Shown piece after piece: positions 42,206 to 49,875 of a DNA stretch of 64,000 nt (its first letter is position 1; every line of letters starts with the position of its first letter). The notes below the pieces were generated by a model, which was not told the origin of the DNA, searched no databases, and saw only the letters and a program-made list of their open reading frames with translations. Where the stretch lies: the NCBI GenBank assembly GCA_044220635.1, contig JBGAQP010000006.1, forward strand, positions 1 to 64,000, in the 5' to 3' direction. The position numbers and the translations under genes are program-made. Source of the DNA: JBGAQP01 sp044220635. Lineage in GTDB: Bacteria > Pseudomonadota > Gammaproteobacteria > Burkholderiales > Usitatibacteraceae.

Positions 42206-43273
42206 TCACCTCGGGCGGGAGACGGGGGGCGGCGCGGGGGCGCGATGGCGGGGGTCGGCCGCGCCGGCGAGTGAGTCCAGCGTCCGGGCGACCGGCGATT
42301 CTTCGAGGTCCCGGGCGATGATGACGATGCGGGTGGAGCGGTCGGCGTCGGGCCAGTCCGGGAGCCGGGCGGGCGGGTAGAGGGTGTGCCCGACGGCGTG
42401 GATCGCCGTGGGGCCGCTCTCGCCCGCGACGTTGACGAGCCCCTTCACGCGCAGGATCCGGTCCCCGAAGAGATCGAGGAGCGTGGCCATCGCGTTCTCC
42501 AGGGCCCCGCGCTCGAGCGGCTCGTACGCGTTCCAGACGAAGGAGCGGATGCGCGCGTCGTGGCGACCGAGCCCGGGCGGCGCGGCGCGGGCATGGCGCC
42601 AGGCGCCGGCGTCGAGCCAGCCGCGGGCCTCGGGGGCCGCGCCTGCCGCGCGCGAAAGCCCCGTGTCGAGGAGCGCGGCGGGGTCCGCCTCGCCCCGCGC
42701 CGCGCGCAGGATCGGCGCACCCGGGTTGAGCGCCGCGAGCCGTGCGGCGAGCGCCACGAGCGCCTCCTCGCGGACGCGGTCGACCTTCGTGAGCACCAGC
42801 CGGTCGGCGATCGCCGCCTGGCCGACCGCCTCCGGGTGCTCGTCGAGCGTGCGCATGCCGTGCTCGCCGTCGACCGTGGTCACCACGCCCGCGAGCGAAT
42901 AGCGCGCCGCCACGAGCGGCATCTCGATGAGCGTGGTGAGCAGCGGCGCGGGGTCGGCGAGCCCCGTGGTCTCGACGATCGCGCGGCGGAAGGCGGGGAT
43001 GCGGCCCTCGGCGCGCTGGAAGTGCAGCTCGCGCAGGCTCTGCACCAGGTCGCCCGCGACCCGGCAGCACACGCAGCCCCCGGCGAGGACGACGACGTTG
43101 CCCGAGGCCTGGCGCACCAGCGCATGGTCGATCGCCGCCTCGCCCAGCTCGTTGACGATGAAAGCCGTGTCCGAATAGCCGGGATGGGCGAGCAACCGGT
43201 TGGCGAGCGTGGTCTTCCCGCTGCCGAGGAACCCGGTGAGGACGGTGACCGGCGTGACCCCGCTCGCGACCAT
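42206..43273 (-). CDS. COG0523 (CobW-family) GTPase, probable zinc chaperone 2
   Basis: A 355-residue GTPase similar to its neighbour but clearly diverged: Walker A GFLGSGKTT (14-22), CxCC in GGCVCCRVAGDLV (C67, C69, C70), VETTGLADPAP and LVLTKVDRV. It lacks the His patch of copy 1 and has a long linker rich in Ala and Arg before its CobW_C domain (ILRVKGLVNVAGESGPTAIH). Two tandem members suggest different client proteins. It lies 13 bases after the Zur-like gene. Confidence 0.92.
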   Translation of the reverse strand: MVASGVTPVTVLTGFLGSGKTTLANRLLAHPGYSDTAFIVNELGEAAIDHALVRQASGNVVVLAGGCVCCRVAGDLVQSLRELHFQRAEGRIPAFRRAIVETTGLADPAPLLTTLIEMPLVAARYSLAGVVTTVDGEHGMRTLDEHPEAVGQAAIADRLVLTKVDRVREEALVALAARLAALNPGAPILRAARGEADPAALLDTGLSRAAGAAPEARGWLDAGAWRHARAAPPGLGRHDARIRSFVWNAYEPLERGALENAMATLLDLFGDRILRVKGLVNVAGESGPTAIHAVGHTLYPPARLPDWPDADRSTRIVIIARDLEESPVARTLDSLAGAADPRHRAPAPPPVSRPR

Positions 43274-43286
43274 GCCCCGCGCTCCT

Positions 43287-43721
43287 TCAGTGGCAGGAGG
43301 CGCAAAGCCCCTTGAGGTTCATTTCCACCTCGCGCAGCACCCAGCCGCGCGGCACCCGCGAGGGCGCGCGCACCGCCACCCGGTCGAGGCAGATGGTCCG
43401 GCCGCAGGAGGAGCAGGTGAAATGCGCGTGGGCCCCGGCGCCCGGGCGGCTCGCGACGAAGCGCCAGACGCGGTCGTCGCCGGCGATGCGGTGCGCGAGC
43501 CCCGAGGCCGTGAGCCACTCCAGCACGCGGTAGATGGTGACGCGGTCGACGGCCCGGCGGCGCAGCGCCTGCCCGATCTCGTGGTGGGTGAGGGCGCGCC
43601 CGGAGCCGATCAGCGCGGCGAGCACCGCAGCGCGTGGCGCCGTGAGGCGCTCGCCGCTCGCGCGGATGCGTCGCTCGGCCTCGGGGGCGCGGCCGGCCCT
43701 GCGGTTCCCGGGGGATTTCAT
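43287..43721 (-). CDS. zur: Fur-family regulator, Zur-like
   Basis: I start at the ATG at 43721 (MKSPGNRRAGRAPEAERRIR, 144 residues); earlier in-frame ATGs at 43730 and 43760 are possible. It has the winged-helix DNA-binding part (LTAPRAAVLAALIGSGRALT and VDRVTIYRVLEWLTASGLAH) and the structural zinc site FTCSSC (C103, C106) with GLCASCH (C140, C143), plus His98 and His100. Placement ahead of two COG0523 genes and the ABC genes points to Zur rather than Fur, but no Zur box is obvious here. A -10-like TAGAAT stands seven bases before this ATG. Confidence 0.85.
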   Translation of the reverse strand: MKSPGNRRAGRAPEAERRIRASGERLTAPRAAVLAALIGSGRALTHHEIGQALRRRAVDRVTIYRVLEWLTASGLAHRIAGDDRVWRFVASRPGAGAHAHFTCSSCGRTICLDRVAVRAPSRVPRGWVLREVEMNLKGLCASCH

Positions 43722-43728
43722 GCGCCAC

Positions 43729-43734
43729 ATTCTA
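43729..43734 (-). promoter_or_regulatory. -10 element of the zur-like gene; possible leaderless start
   Basis: On the minus strand TAGAAT (43734-43729) is followed by seven bases and then ATG. With usual spacing the transcript would begin at or one base before the start codon. An inverted repeat GCAA-TCGGG-TTGC stands further upstream (about 43757-43769) and could be an operator. No close -35 box is seen. Confidence 0.35.
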
Positions 43735-43778
43735 CACGGGCGCACCCCGCGCAGATGCAATCGGGTTGCGTGGGAGGG

Positions 43779-44669
43779 CTACTTCCGCCGCCGGGCCCGC
43801 GGGTGCGCCGCGTCGTAGACCTTGGCGAGGTGCTGGAAGTCGAGGTGCGTGTAGACCTGGGTCGAGGCGATGCTCGCGTGGCCGAGCATCTCCTGCACCG
43901 CCCGCAGGTCCCCGGAGGACTGCAACAGGTGCGAGGCGAAGGAGTGGCGCAGCATGTGCGGGTGGACGTCGGCCGCGAGCCCCGCGGCCGCGGCGCGGCG
44001 CTTCACGAGCCGCTGCACCGCGCGCGGCGTGAGCCGGCGACCGCTGCGCCCGACGAAGAGTGCGCGCTCCCCGGGCCGAGCGAGCCGCGCGCGCGCCGGG
44101 AGCCACTTCGCGATCGCCTCGAGGGCGGCCTTGCCGACCGGCACGATGCGCGCCTTGCCCCCCTTGCCGTGCACGCGGATCTCGCCGGTGGCGCGATCGA
44201 GGGCGTCGAGGTCGGCGCCGGTGAGCTCCGAGACGCGCAGTCCCGAGGAGTACGCGAGCTCGAAGAGCGCGCGGTCGCGCAGCCCCGCGTCGTCGCCGTC
44301 CTCGAGGGCCACGAGGCGCACCGCCTCGTCGGGGGAAAGCGCCTCGGGCAGCCGCCGCGCGGCCTTCGGCGCGCGCACGCCCGCGCAGGGGTTGGCGGCG
44401 ATCTCGCGGCGGCGCGCGAGCCAGCCGAGGAAGCCGCGCCAGCTCGAGAGCACGCGCGCGAGCGAGCGCGGGGCGAGGCCCCGGGCATGGAGCGCGGCGA
44501 TCGCGCGGCGGATCTCGGCGCTCCCGAGGCTCGCGAGCGGACGCTCGCCCGCGAGGACGACGAGGAGGCGGCCGTCGCGGGCGTAGGCGGCGAGCGTGTG
44601 CTCCGAGAGCCGGCGGGCGTTGCGCAGGTGCGCGAGGTAGCGCTCGAGGGCGCTAGCCGCCGTGCCCAC
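43779..44669 (-). CDS. xerC: Tyrosine recombinase XerC
   Basis: A 296-residue site-specific recombinase of chromosome dimer resolution. It has the N-terminal core-binding SAM-like domain (about 1-90) and the catalytic domain: R in SSGLRVSELTGADL, K in HGKGGKARIVPVG, HMLRHSFASHLLQSSG (HxxR), H in MLGHASIASTQVYTHLDFQ with the nucleophilic tyrosine. It overlaps the DUF484 gene by 17 bases. The DUF484-xerC order is conserved in Beta- and Gammaproteobacteria. Confidence 0.96.
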   Translation of the reverse strand: MGTAASALERYLAHLRNARRLSEHTLAAYARDGRLLVVLAGERPLASLGSAEIRRAIAALHARGLAPRSLARVLSSWRGFLGWLARRREIAANPCAGVRAPKAARRLPEALSPDEAVRLVALEDGDDAGLRDRALFELAYSSGLRVSELTGADLDALDRATGEIRVHGKGGKARIVPVGKAALEAIAKWLPARARLARPGERALFVGRSGRRLTPRAVQRLVKRRAAAAGLAADVHPHMLRHSFASHLLQSSGDLRAVQEMLGHASIASTQVYTHLDFQHLAKVYDAAHPRARRRK

Positions 44670-45330
44670 GGACCGGGGTGACGAAGCGCCAGAGCGCGTG
44701 GCTGAGGAGCTCGCCGATGCGCTGCAGGTGGAGCGTGCCCATCTCGGGATAGAAGCGCTTCGGGTCCTCGGAGGCGAGGGCGACCACGCCGAAGCCGTGG
44801 CCGTCGTGGCGCAGGGCCACGAGCGCGAACGATTTCAGGTGCGCGGAGGCTTCCCCGAACCAGGACTGGCTCTCGTAGACCGCGTGGTGGCCGCAGACGG
44901 GCGCGGGCATCTGCTCGACGAACTGGCGCATCTCGGCGGCGACCGGGGCGAACTCGCGGGTTTCGGGGTTCTCCTCGGCCACGCCCCACAGGCGCACGGC
45001 GACGTGGGGGACGGCGAAGTGGTCGAGGAGGTCGAGGTAGAGCGTGTCGAGCGTGGCGTCCAGGCTCGTCGCGCCCATCAGGCGGCAGGCGAGGCGGTGG
45101 ACCTTCTCCCCGACGGCATCGTTCTCCTCGCCGAACTGGATGAGCTCGCGCAGCTTGTCCTCCAGCAGCCGGGTCTTCTCGCGCACCGCCACGAGCTGGC
45201 GCTCGCCGATCGACACCGCCCGCCCCCCGTGGGGGTGCGGCACCTGCAGGTTCATCAGGATGTCGGCGTGGCTCTCGAAGAACCCCGGGTTCTGCCTCAG
45301 GAAATCGGCGACTTGCTCGGCGGTCAGCAA
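44653..45330 (-). CDS. DUF484 family protein (GAF-like)
   Basis: A 225-residue cytoplasmic protein. MLTAEQVADFLRQNPGFFES and HADILMNLQVPHPHGGRAVS are the invariant DUF484 N-terminus. A predicted helix (ERQLVAVREKTRLLEDKLRE) leads into a GAF-like domain (about 85-215). Its function is unknown; DUF484 genes almost always lie between dapF and xerC, as here. It starts 22 bases after dapF. Confidence 0.93.
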   Translation of the reverse strand: MLTAEQVADFLRQNPGFFESHADILMNLQVPHPHGGRAVSIGERQLVAVREKTRLLEDKLRELIQFGEENDAVGEKVHRLACRLMGATSLDATLDTLYLDLLDHFAVPHVAVRLWGVAEENPETREFAPVAAEMRQFVEQMPAPVCGHHAVYESQSWFGEASAHLKSFALVALRHDGHGFGVVALASEDPKRFYPEMGTLHLQRIGELLSHALWRFVTPVRGHGG

Positions 45331-45352
45331 AACGGGTTCTCCCCTCGGTCCC

Positions 45353-46183
45353 TCAGACTTCGATCTCGCCCTCGAACACGCGCGTGGCGTCGCCCGTCAT
45401 CATAACGGGAGCGTCCCCGCCCAGCCAGCGGATCGCGAGCTCGCCGCCGCGCGTGGCCACGCGCACGTCGGGGCCGAGGAGCCCGCGCCGGATGCCCGAG
45501 ACCACGGCGGCGCACGCCCCCGTGCCGCAGGCGAGCGTCTCGCCCGCGCCGCGCTCCCAGACGCGCAGCTTCGCGCGATCGGGCGCGAGCACCTGCAGGT
45601 AGCCCGCGTTCACCCGTCGCGGGAACGCGGGGTGGTTCTCGATGAGCGGGCCCTGGGTCGTGACGGGCGCGCGCTCGACGTCGGCCACGACCTGCACCGC
45701 ATGGGGATTGCCCATGGAGAGCACGCCCACCTCGAGCGTCTCGCCCGCGACCTCGAGCGCGTGCGTCACGGCGTCGCCCGCGGCGAGGAACGGCACCTCG
45801 CGCGGATCGAAGCGCGGCGGGCCCATGTCCACGGTGACCTGCCCCGAGGGCTCCACCACGGGCTGGATGACGCCGCGCGCGGTCTCCACCCGGAGCCGCG
45901 TGCGCGTCGTGAGGCCCTGGTCGAGCACGAAGCGCGCGAAGCAGCGCGCGCCGTTGCCGCACTGCTCCACCTCGCCGCCGTCGGCGTTCCAGATGCGGTA
46001 GCGGAAGTCGTTGTCCGCCGAGGCCGCCTTCTCGACGACCAGCACCTGGTCGCAGCCCACGCCGAAGTGGCGGTCGGCGAGCCGGCGCACCTGCCCGGCC
46101 GAGAGCGCGACCGCCTGGCGCACGCCGTCGAGCACGACGAAGTCGTTGCCCTGGCCGTGCATCTTCGTGAACCGCAGGCGCAT
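45353..46183 (-). CDS. dapF: Diaminopimelate epimerase
   Basis: A 276-residue PLP-independent epimerase that converts LL- to meso-diaminopimelate for lysine and peptidoglycan. The two catalytic cysteines stand in QCGNGARCFARFV and ETLACGTGACAAVVSGIRR. The start MRLRFTKMHGQGNDFVVLDG is the typical N-terminus. A -10-like TAGAAT lies only six bases before the ATG, which suggests leaderless transcription or an unrelated match. Confidence 0.97.
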   Translation of the reverse strand: MRLRFTKMHGQGNDFVVLDGVRQAVALSAGQVRRLADRHFGVGCDQVLVVEKAASADNDFRYRIWNADGGEVEQCGNGARCFARFVLDQGLTTRTRLRVETARGVIQPVVEPSGQVTVDMGPPRFDPREVPFLAAGDAVTHALEVAGETLEVGVLSMGNPHAVQVVADVERAPVTTQGPLIENHPAFPRRVNAGYLQVLAPDRAKLRVWERGAGETLACGTGACAAVVSGIRRGLLGPDVRVATRGGELAIRWLGGDAPVMMTGDATRVFEGEIEV

Positions 46184-46189
46184 CGCCCG

Positions 46190-46195
46190 ATTCTA
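46190..46195 (-). promoter_or_regulatory. -10 element of dapF; possible leaderless start
   Basis: TAGAAT on the minus strand (46195-46190) is separated from the dapF ATG by six bases, so the usual start point would coincide with the A of ATG. It also overlaps the stop codon of the upstream acyltransferase gene. Confidence 0.35.
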
Positions 46196-47080
46196 GCGCC
46201 TGCGGTAGGGCGAGGGCTCGCCCGGCGGGCGCGTCTTGAAGCGCTTGTGCGCCCAGAAGTACTGCTCGGGCATTTCCCTCACGCGTTCCTCGATGAAGGC
46301 GTTCATGCGCCGGACGTCGGCCTCGAGGTCGTCGGTCGGGTAGTCCTCCCAGGGGGGGTAGACCACGACCTCGTAGCGGTTGCCGTGCTGGCGCGTGACC
46401 ATCGGCACCACGGTCGCGCGGGCGAGCTTCGCGAGGCGCGGCATCGCGGTCACCGTGGCCGCGCTCACCCCGAGGAAAGGCACGAAGATCGCGTCGCGAG
46501 GCCCGAAGTCCATGTCGGGCAGGAAGTAGAACATCCGCCCCTCGCGCAGCGTCCTCACGATCGCGAGCATCCCGTCCTGGCGCGAGAGCATCTTCGGGTT
46601 CCCGAAGCGAACGCGCCCGTGGTAGAGCAGGCGGTCGAGGACCGGGTTCTTCTGGCGGCTGTAGACGCTCGCCGAGCCGGGGTACTCCCAGGCGACCTTC
46701 GGGCCCCCGAGGTTGAGGCCGATGAAGTGCGGGGCGAAGACGATCACGGGCTTGCCCCGCAGGCGGTCGAAGTGCTCCCGGCCCGTGAGCGTCACCATGC
46801 CCATCGCGCGCTCGATGCGTCCGAACCAGAACACCGTCTGGTGCGCGAGGGCTCGCCCCAGCGCGCGGAAATGGCGCTTGCCGATGCGCTCGCGCTCGGC
46901 CTCGGGCAGTTCCGGGAAGCAAAGCGCGAGGTTGATGCGCGTCACGCGCCCTCGGCCGAACCGGTAGGCGATGGAGCCGAGGAACGCGCCGATCGCGCCG
47001 ATCGCCGGCGTTGGCAGCCAGTGGATGAGCCAGAGAACGGCGAGCCCGAGCCGCGAGCCCGCCTGGCTGAGCAGCCTCAC
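46193..47080 (-). CDS. LpxL-type lipid A acyltransferase, HX4N variant
   Basis: A 295-residue inner-membrane protein with one N-terminal hydrophobic segment (GLAVLWLIHWLPTPAIGAIG, about 12-31). The GTG start overlaps the stop of the next gene upstream (GTGA). The LpxL catalytic motif, normally HX4D or HX4E, reads FAPHFIGLNLGG, with H118 followed by N123; other conserved blocks (DFGPRDAIFVPFLGVSAATV, PPWEDYP and EQYFWAHKRFKTRP) are intact. It probably adds or once added a secondary acyl chain to Kdo2-lipid IVA. The Asn could reduce the activity. Placed between a second homologue and dapF. Confidence 0.88.
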   Translation of the reverse strand: MRLLSQAGSRLGLAVLWLIHWLPTPAIGAIGAFLGSIAYRFGRGRVTRINLALCFPELPEAERERIGKRHFRALGRALAHQTVFWFGRIERAMGMVTLTGREHFDRLRGKPVIVFAPHFIGLNLGGPKVAWEYPGSASVYSRQKNPVLDRLLYHGRVRFGNPKMLSRQDGMLAIVRTLREGRMFYFLPDMDFGPRDAIFVPFLGVSAATVTAMPRLAKLARATVVPMVTRQHGNRYEVVVYPPWEDYPTDDLEADVRRMNAFIEERVREMPEQYFWAHKRFKTRPPGEPSPYRRR

Positions 47081-47958
47081 GCCGCACCCCCCGGCGCTGC
47101 GGGCGCGCCCGCCGGGCGCTTGTAGCGGTTGTAGCCCCAGAGGAACTGCGCGGGGCACTGGCGCACGAGCTTCTCGACCATCGCGTTCACCGACCGCGCC
47201 GCGGCGGCGCGGTCGGCTCCGAGCGGCGCCTCGAGCGGGGCGAGGTGCAGGCGGAAGCCCTCCCCGCGGGGCAGGCGCTCGGCGAAGCAGAAGACGATCG
47301 CCGCCCCCGAGGCTTCCTGAAGGCGTCCGAGGAGCGTCATCGTGTAGGCGGGGCGGCCGAAGAACTCGACCCATTCGCCCTCGCCCTCGCCCGGCACCTG
47401 GTCGGGGAGCACCACGCTGCACCCGCCGCGGCGCAGGTGCTTGAGCACCATGCGCACGCCCGCGAGCGTGGCGGGCGCGACGTTGGTGCCGTCGGGCGCC
47501 GCGCCGCGGTTGCGGCCCTCGCGGATGAGCTCGTCGAGCCAGCCGATCTTGTGCGGGCGGTACATGGCGAGGATCGGCACGTGGGTCCAGAGGTAGCGCC
47601 CGGCGACGTCGTAGCCGCCCAGGTGGGGGGTGGCGAAGACGATCGCGCGGCCCTCGGCGCGCAGGCGCTCGACGGCCTCCCAGCCGACGCGCTCGCGCAC
47701 CGTGGCGGCCACCTCGTCGAGCGGCCGGAAGAGCGCCCAGGCGAGCTCGCAGGCACCCTTGCCGATCTCGGCGGCGTTCTCCCGCGCGAGGCGCCGCAGC
47801 TCGCCGGCGTCGCGCGCGATCCCGCTCGCGCCCAGGTTCTGGAGGGTGCGGCGCCGGAAGCGCGGCGAGAGCGCGAAGACCAGCCGGCCGAGGAAGGCGC
47901 CCAGGGCGTGGTTGGCCGCGAGGGGCAGGCGCGCGAGCAGTCGGAAGAGGAATCTCAC
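47077..47958 (-). CDS. LpxL-type lipid A acyltransferase
   Basis: A 293-residue member of the LpxL/LpxM family with the intact motif ATPHLGGYDVAG (H112, D117). It begins MRFLFRLLARLPLAANHALG, with a hydrophobic N-terminal helix for the inner membrane, and ends CPAQFLWGYNRYKRPAG. It transfers a fatty acyl chain from acyl-ACP to lipid A precursors. The gene diverges from metK, with 68 bases between the starts. Two tandem homologues followed by dapF is usual in Betaproteobacteria. Confidence 0.92.
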   Translation of the reverse strand: MRFLFRLLARLPLAANHALGAFLGRLVFALSPRFRRRTLQNLGASGIARDAGELRRLARENAAEIGKGACELAWALFRPLDEVAATVRERVGWEAVERLRAEGRAIVFATPHLGGYDVAGRYLWTHVPILAMYRPHKIGWLDELIREGRNRGAAPDGTNVAPATLAGVRMVLKHLRRGGCSVVLPDQVPGEGEGEWVEFFGRPAYTMTLLGRLQEASGAAIVFCFAERLPRGEGFRLHLAPLEAPLGADRAAAARSVNAMVEKLVRQCPAQFLWGYNRYKRPAGAPAAPGGAA

Positions 47959-47984
47959 TCGCGGGCCGGAGGCGGCGGAGTTTT

Positions 47985-47993
47985 TGCTAAAAT
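47985..47993 (+). promoter_or_regulatory. Extended -10 promoter element of metK
   Basis: TGC-TAAAAT (47985-47993), preceded by TTTT, lies 33 bases before the metK ATG in the only AT-rich part of the spacer. Start expected near 48000. No SAM riboswitch fits in the 27-base leader. Confidence 0.6.
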
Positions 47994-48026
47994 ACCCGGC
48001 TTCACTCGCGACTGTGGGGCTACCCG

Positions 48027-49226
48027 ATGAAAAGCGAATTCCTGTTCACGTCGGAATCGGTGTCCGAAGGGCACCCCGACAAGGTGGCGGACCAGATCTC
48101 GGATTCCGTCCTCGACGCCATTCTAGCGCAGGACCCCCGGTCCCGAGTCGCTGCCGAGACGCTGTGCAACACCGGCCTCGTCGTGCTCGCGGGCGAGATC
48201 ACCACGCATGCCAACGTGGACTACATGCAGGTCGCGCGCGACACCATCAAGCGCATCGGCTACGACAGCAGCGACTACGGATTCGACTACCGGGGCTGCG
48301 CGGTGATGGTCTGCTACGACAAGCAGAGCCCCGACATCGCGCAGGGCGTGAACCATGCCCAGGACGACAACCTCGACCAGGGCGCGGGCGACCAGGGCCT
48401 CATGTTCGGCTACGCCTGCGACGAGACGCCGGTGCTCATGCCCGCGCCCATCCACTACGCGCACCGCCTCGTCGAGCGCCAGTCGCAGCTGCGGAAGGAC
48501 GGTCGACTGTCGTGGCTGCGCCCCGACGCGAAGAGCCAGGTGACGCTCCGGTACAGGGACGGCAAGGTGGCCGGGGTCGATACCGTCGTCCTTTCCACCC
48601 AGCACGACCCCGACGTCACCAACGAGACGATCCGCGAGGCGGTCGTCGAGATGATCGTGAAGCCGGTCCTGCCCCCCGAATGGCTGAAGGGCACCCGCTA
48701 CCTCGTGAACCCCACGGGCCGGTTCGTGGTCGGCGGTCCGCACGGCGACTGCGGCCTCACCGGGCGCAAGATCATCGTCGACACCTACGGGGGGGCCTGC
48801 CCGCACGGCGGCGGCGCGTTCTCGGGCAAGGACCCCTCGAAGGTCGACCGCTCCGCGGCCTACGCGGCGCGCTACGTGGCGAAGAACGTCGTCGCCGCGG
48901 GGCTCGCGCGCCAGTGCCAGATCCAGGTGAGCTACGCGATCGGCGTCGCGCGCCCGATCAACGTGACGATCTACACCGAGGGCACCGGGGCGATCCCGGA
49001 CGCGAAGATCGCCGAGCTCGTCCAGGCGCACTTCGACCTGAGGCCGAAGGGCATCATCCAGATGCTCGATCTCCTGCGGCCGATCTACGCGAAGACCGCG
49101 GCCTATGGCCACTTCGGCCGCGAGGAGCCCGAGTTCTCGTGGGAAGCGACGGACAAGGCCGCGATCCTGCGCGAAGCCGCGGGCCTCAAGGGCGAGGCGA
49201 AGAAGGCGGTCGCGGCGGCCGACTGA
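48027..49226 (+). CDS. metK: S-adenosylmethionine synthetase
   Basis: A 399-residue MAT that makes SAM from methionine and ATP. Signatures: LFTSESVSEGHPDKVADQIS near the N-terminus, the ATP-binding GAGDQGLMFGYACDETP (about 115-131), the P-loop-like GGGAFSGKDPSKVDRSAAY and DLRPKGIIQMLDLLRPIYAK. The enzyme supplies SAM, whose by-product SAH is handled by ahcY and whose methyl groups are renewed through metF, both further downstream. A terminator follows. Confidence 0.98.
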   Translation: MKSEFLFTSESVSEGHPDKVADQISDSVLDAILAQDPRSRVAAETLCNTGLVVLAGEITTHANVDYMQVARDTIKRIGYDSSDYGFDYRGCAVMVCYDKQSPDIAQGVNHAQDDNLDQGAGDQGLMFGYACDETPVLMPAPIHYAHRLVERQSQLRKDGRLSWLRPDAKSQVTLRYRDGKVAGVDTVVLSTQHDPDVTNETIREAVVEMIVKPVLPPEWLKGTRYLVNPTGRFVVGGPHGDCGLTGRKIIVDTYGGACPHGGGAFSGKDPSKVDRSAAYAARYVAKNVVAAGLARQCQIQVSYAIGVARPINVTIYTEGTGAIPDAKIAELVQAHFDLRPKGIIQMLDLLRPIYAKTAAYGHFGREEPEFSWEATDKAAILREAAGLKGEAKKAVAAAD

Positions 49227-49228
49227 GG

Positions 49229-49307
49229 CGCCCCCCGCCTCGGGGGGCGGGGCGAGACTCGTTTCCAGCAGGCGACGACGGGCGGCCGAGGCCGCCCGTT
49301 TCGTTTT
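49229..49307 (+). terminator. Two hairpins after metK; the second is a rho-independent terminator
   Basis: The first, CGCCCCCCG / CGGGGGGCG around CCT (49229-49249), has no T-run. The second, ACGGGCGGC / GCCGCCCGT around CGAG (49278-49299), is followed by TTTCGTTTT (ending 49307). The second should end the metK transcript; it also ends close to the converging cytochrome gene (stop at 49322). Confidence 0.8.
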
Positions 49308-49321
49308 CCGCCGCCGGCCGG

Positions 49322-49783
49322 TCACTGCATCCGGTAGGCGGCGTGGCAGGCCACGCACTGCGCGGTCACGCCGGCGAGCGCCGCGAGGGCGGGCTTCAGG
49401 TTGCCGGTGGCGTCCGCGTCCGTGGCGGCGAGCGCGAAGCGGCTCGCGGCGCGATGCATGCCGGAGCCGATCGCCTGCATGCCCGCGGGCATGAACTTCG
49501 CCACGTCGTGGGCGCCGTGCGCCGCGAGCGAGGTCATCCCGAGGCGCTTCTCGGCGACCTGCGCGGCCCGGTCGTGGGCGCCGTCGGCCAGCGCCTGCTG
49601 GATCTCCTGGAGCGCGAGGAGGTGGTCGCGCATGTTGGCGAGGGTATGCGATCGCAGCGGCTCCGGGAAAGCGACGGGCTCGCGCGCGTCGTGGACCGCG
49701 GCGGCGTCGTGATGGCCGTGGGGCGTGGCGGCGCAGGCGGCGGCGAACGTGGTGGCGAGGCAGGCGGCGAGAATCGGGCGCAT
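49322..49783 (-). CDS. Cytochrome c'-like protein
   Basis: A 153-residue protein with a signal peptide (MRPILAACLATTFAAACAAT) and a single heme-binding CVACH motif at residues 143-147 near the C-terminus, ending AYRMQ. C-terminal CxxCH in a four-helix protein of this size is the mark of the cytochrome c' family. A His-rich patch (HGHHD) follows the signal, and C17 might make it a lipoprotein. Cytochromes c' bind NO or CO or transfer electrons in the periplasm. A minus-strand TAGAAT at 49856-49851 may be its -10 element. I start at the ATG at 49783 rather than further upstream. Confidence 0.8.
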   Translation of the reverse strand: MRPILAACLATTFAAACAATPHGHHDAAAVHDAREPVAFPEPLRSHTLANMRDHLLALQEIQQALADGAHDRAAQVAEKRLGMTSLAAHGAHDVAKFMPAGMQAIGSGMHRAASRFALAATDADATGNLKPALAALAGVTAQCVACHAAYRMQ

Positions 49784-49840
49784 CGCGTCTCCGGATCGGG
49801 TCGCGGAGCCCGACGCTGGATGGGCCTTGCCGGCTGCCGC

Positions 49841-49856
49841 TATGATCCGCATTCTA
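49841..49856. promoter_or_regulatory. Overlapping divergent -10 elements
   Basis: TATGAT on the plus strand (49841-49846) and TAGAAT on the minus strand (49856-49851) stand back to back between the cytochrome c'-like gene and the permease gene. The plus-strand element would give a start near 49853 and favours the permease ATG at 49876 over the GTG at 49858. Confidence 0.4.
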
Positions 49857-49875
49857 CGTGGACGCCCCCGGATCG

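Noticed and set aside
47959..48026. A SAM riboswitch before metK
   Set aside because: Only about 27 bases separate the expected transcript start from the ATG, too short for any known SAM aptamer.
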